Under the pieces are notes generated by a model, which was not told the DNA's origin, ran no database searches, and saw only the letters and a program-made list of their open reading frames with translations. Position numbers and translations under genes: made by a program. This document shows, piece by piece, positions 40,866-42,642 of a stretch of 42,642 nucleotides of DNA (positions are counted from its first letter, which is position 1; each line of letters opens with the position of its first letter). The DNA is from CAYMCQ01 sp964389025 (GTDB lineage Bacteria; Verrucomicrobiota; Verrucomicrobiia; Limisphaerales; CAYMCQ01), in contig CAYMCQ010000029.1 in NCBI GenBank assembly GCA_964389025.1, positions 1 through 42,642 on the forward strand. Direction: 5' to 3'.

Positions 40866-42642
40866 ATGAACATCACAAAACCAGTTTGCCTGCGGCTGAA
40901 AATTTTCCGTTCGTCATTCAATTTTCTGGCGTCGGTTATTTTGTTGCTGGCGTCATCTGCGGCCAGCTTCGGCGCGCCGATTGATTTGCAGGGGCAGAAC
41001 AAGGGCAGCACCAACTGGGTGTCAGGCAATCTGACGGGATGGATCGAGCTGGATTATATTCCGTGCCGCGTTCTTTTCAACAACGGCAATGTGAACAATC
41101 AGAGTGTCCGGATCAATTTCCCGCATTTGATCGGCACGACGCCGGGCTTTCAAAATCTTGACCAGTTCACTCCGTCATCCAACGCCGTGATCACTTCAGG
41201 CCCGACATTGACTACTGATCCCTTGGGCACCTGGTATTACACGTTCACCGTCAGCGTCACGAACAACAATCCTGGCTTCGTTCAATTTCGGGCGCGACTC
41301 GCTGCGGGCGCGCACGTCAATACCGGCAGTTCGCTTAAACTGGATGGCGAACCGTCATCCATGGGAACTTTGCAAGTTCATAAACCGGGTCCGGGTCCCG
41401 GTTTGCCGGATTTGGCGATTACCAAAACGGGCACCGCGTCGGTGGCGCAAGGCGGAACGATTTCCTACACGTTGAGCTACACCAACAAGGCGAGCACAAC
41501 GAACACCGCCGTCGGCACGCAAATCAGCGACATCCTGCCGCCGGGTGTCATCGTCAATACCAACACGCTTCCTCCGAACGCGGACCTGGTCGGCAGCACG
41601 ATCTTTTTTGATCTGACGAACGTCGTGTCGCAGCAAAGCGGCCAATACACTTTCTCGGTTCAAGTTCCATTGGCGACACCGCTTGGGACGTTAACCAACT
41701 TTTCCCAGATACGCAGTTCCGAAGACGATGCCAACAACCTCGACAACACCTCGACGTGGTTGACAACGGTGACTTCCGCCTGCACGTCGCCAACCGTGAC
41801 GAATAATCCCACAGGCGCGGTGAAATGTCCGGGCGACTCGATCACCTTCACCGTCGGCGCGAGCGGCACTTCTCCGTTGCGTTATCAATGGCGCAAAAAC
41901 GGCAGCGCGATTTCCGGCGCCACCAACAGCACCTACACCATCGCCACCATCGTCGCCGGTGATTCCGGCACCTACTCCGCCGTCGTCACCAACGCTTGCG
42001 GCACGGCGACCTCCTCCGGCGCGGTGCTCAACGCCAACGACGCAACGCCGCCAACCATCACCTGTCCCGCCGATGTGACCGTTTCCGCCAACTCCGGCTG
42101 CTCCGCAACCAACGTGACTTTGGGCATACCCGTGACTGGCGACAACTGCGGCGTCGCGACTGTAACGAACAACGCGCCGTCGAGTTTCGCGGTGGGAACG
42201 AACGCTGTGACCTGGACGGCTGTTGATATCAGTGGCAACACAAACAGTTGCACACAAAAAGTCGTTGTCCTCGACACGGTGAATCCAACAATCATCTGTC
42301 CTGATGACGTAATCGTGTCGGCCAACTCCGGCTGCGCCGCGACGAACGTGGCGTTGGGCGCGCCCGTGACCGGCGACAATTGCTCCGTCGCGAGCGTGGC
42401 AAACAACGCGCCCGCAAGTTTTCCGCTTGGAACAAACACCGTCACCTGGACCGTCACCGACGCCTACGGCAACACCGCCAGTTGCGCGCAACAAGTTGTC
42501 GTCCGTGACACCAGCAATCCCGTGATCACCTGCCCTGAGAACATCATCGTGAGCGCGGACGCGGGAAGTTGCAGCAAGAGCAACGTGACTTTCCTGGTCA
42601 CGGCGACGGACAACTGCGCGGTGAGCAGCATCGTGAGCGAAC
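40866..42642 (+). CDS. Second DUF11/HYR/Ig-repeat protein, 3' end beyond the window
   Basis: Starts at ATG 40866 (MNITKPVCLRLKIFRSSFNF) and stays open for 592 codons to the window end with no stop. Signal peptide LASVILLLASSAASFGA, then IDLQGQNKGSTNWVSGNLTG, which aligns with the N-terminal domain of the preceding protein. A DUF11 unit follows (LAITKTGTASVAQGGTISYT), then an Ig-like unit (CPGDSITFTVGASG, YQWRKNGSAISGA) and HYR modules (TITCPADVTVSANSGCSATN; CPDDVIVSANSGCAATN; a third, CPENIIVSADAGSCSKSN, is cut). The order matches the 36188 gene, so the two are tandem paralogues separated by 172 bp. The total length is unknown. Confidence 0.92.
   Translation, partial: MNITKPVCLRLKIFRSSFNFLASVILLLASSAASFGAPIDLQGQNKGSTNWVSGNLTGWIELDYIPCRVLFNNGNVNNQSVRINFPHLIGTTPGFQNLDQFTPSSNAVITSGPTLTTDPLGTWYYTFTVSVTNNNPGFVQFRARLAAGAHVNTGSSLKLDGEPSSMGTLQVHKPGPGPGLPDLAITKTGTASVAQGGTISYTLSYTNKASTTNTAVGTQISDILPPGVIVNTNTLPPNADLVGSTIFFDLTNVVSQQSGQYTFSVQVPLATPLGTLTNFSQIRSSEDDANNLDNTSTWLTTVTSACTSPTVTNNPTGAVKCPGDSITFTVGASGTSPLRYQWRKNGSAISGATNSTYTIATIVAGDSGTYSAVVTNACGTATSSGAVLNANDATPPTITCPADVTVSANSGCSATNVTLGIPVTGDNCGVATVTNNAPSSFAVGTNAVTWTAVDISGNTNSCTQKVVVLDTVNPTIICPDDVIVSANSGCAATNVALGAPVTGDNCSVASVANNAPASFPLGTNTVTWTVTDAYGNTASCAQQVVVRDTSNPVITCPENIIVSADAGSCSKSNVTFLVTATDNCAVSSIVSE

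Overview
The window reads as a chromosomal segment of a Verrucomicrobiota bacterium, probably of the Pedosphaera/Limisphaerales type. This is inferred from very long secreted proteins built of Ig-like, HYR and DUF11 modules, from intergenic spaces packed with long imperfect hairpins, and from gene-family resemblance; no rRNA or other phylogenetic marker is present to prove it. Coding is dense on both strands. I see no tRNA, rRNA, CRISPR array, transposase or integrase.

Layout. 52-3028: a large membrane protein, an ECF sigma factor and a putative anti-sigma partner (minus strand). 3030-3590: a scarred stretch with an inverted repeat, a 5'-truncated and frameshifted rluE remnant and a membrane-protein gene broken near its 3' end. 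3847-7235 (minus): ispH heading an operon of membrane proteins, preceded by a winged-helix regulator/membrane protein pair; one identical 15-bp palindrome lies directly before the first start codon of each unit. 7439-15478: zinc-type dehydrogenase, DAP-dehydrogenase-like oxidoreductase, gamma-glutamyltransferase, amidohydrolase and a CHASE2-adenylate cyclase. 15726-19041: rfbA, an RmlD-like gene and rfbB for dTDP-sugar synthesis, with a GxxExxY gene inserted inside a 20-bp inverted repeat. 19164-24376: an NTF2-like protein, signal peptidase I and an ArsR-methyltransferase fusion face metK and ahcY across a symmetric divergent promoter; a four-helix-bundle gene is inserted between metK and ahcY. 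24524-30398: GntP permease, SDR and Gfo/Idh oxidoreductases, a lipoprotein and a TPR protein. The lipoprotein/TPR segment is bracketed by two pieces of an ahcY 3' end. 31022-42642: three secreted Ig/HYR-type proteins (the last cut by the window end), an MFS exporter and a NarL-type response regulator.

How the parts work together. metK, ahcY and the ArsR-methyltransferase form an S-adenosylmethionine/S-adenosylhomocysteine module with a likely shared operator. rfbA/rfbB supply dTDP-4-keto-6-deoxyglucose, but rfbC is absent locally. The Ig/HYR proteins are probably exported adhesin or surface proteins.

The most noteworthy signals are the split ahcY tail with a shared 10-bp border, the duplicated CTTTGTATTACAAAG palindrome, two cargo-like small genes sitting in housekeeping operons, and a hairpin family found in three of the convergent gene junctions of the window.
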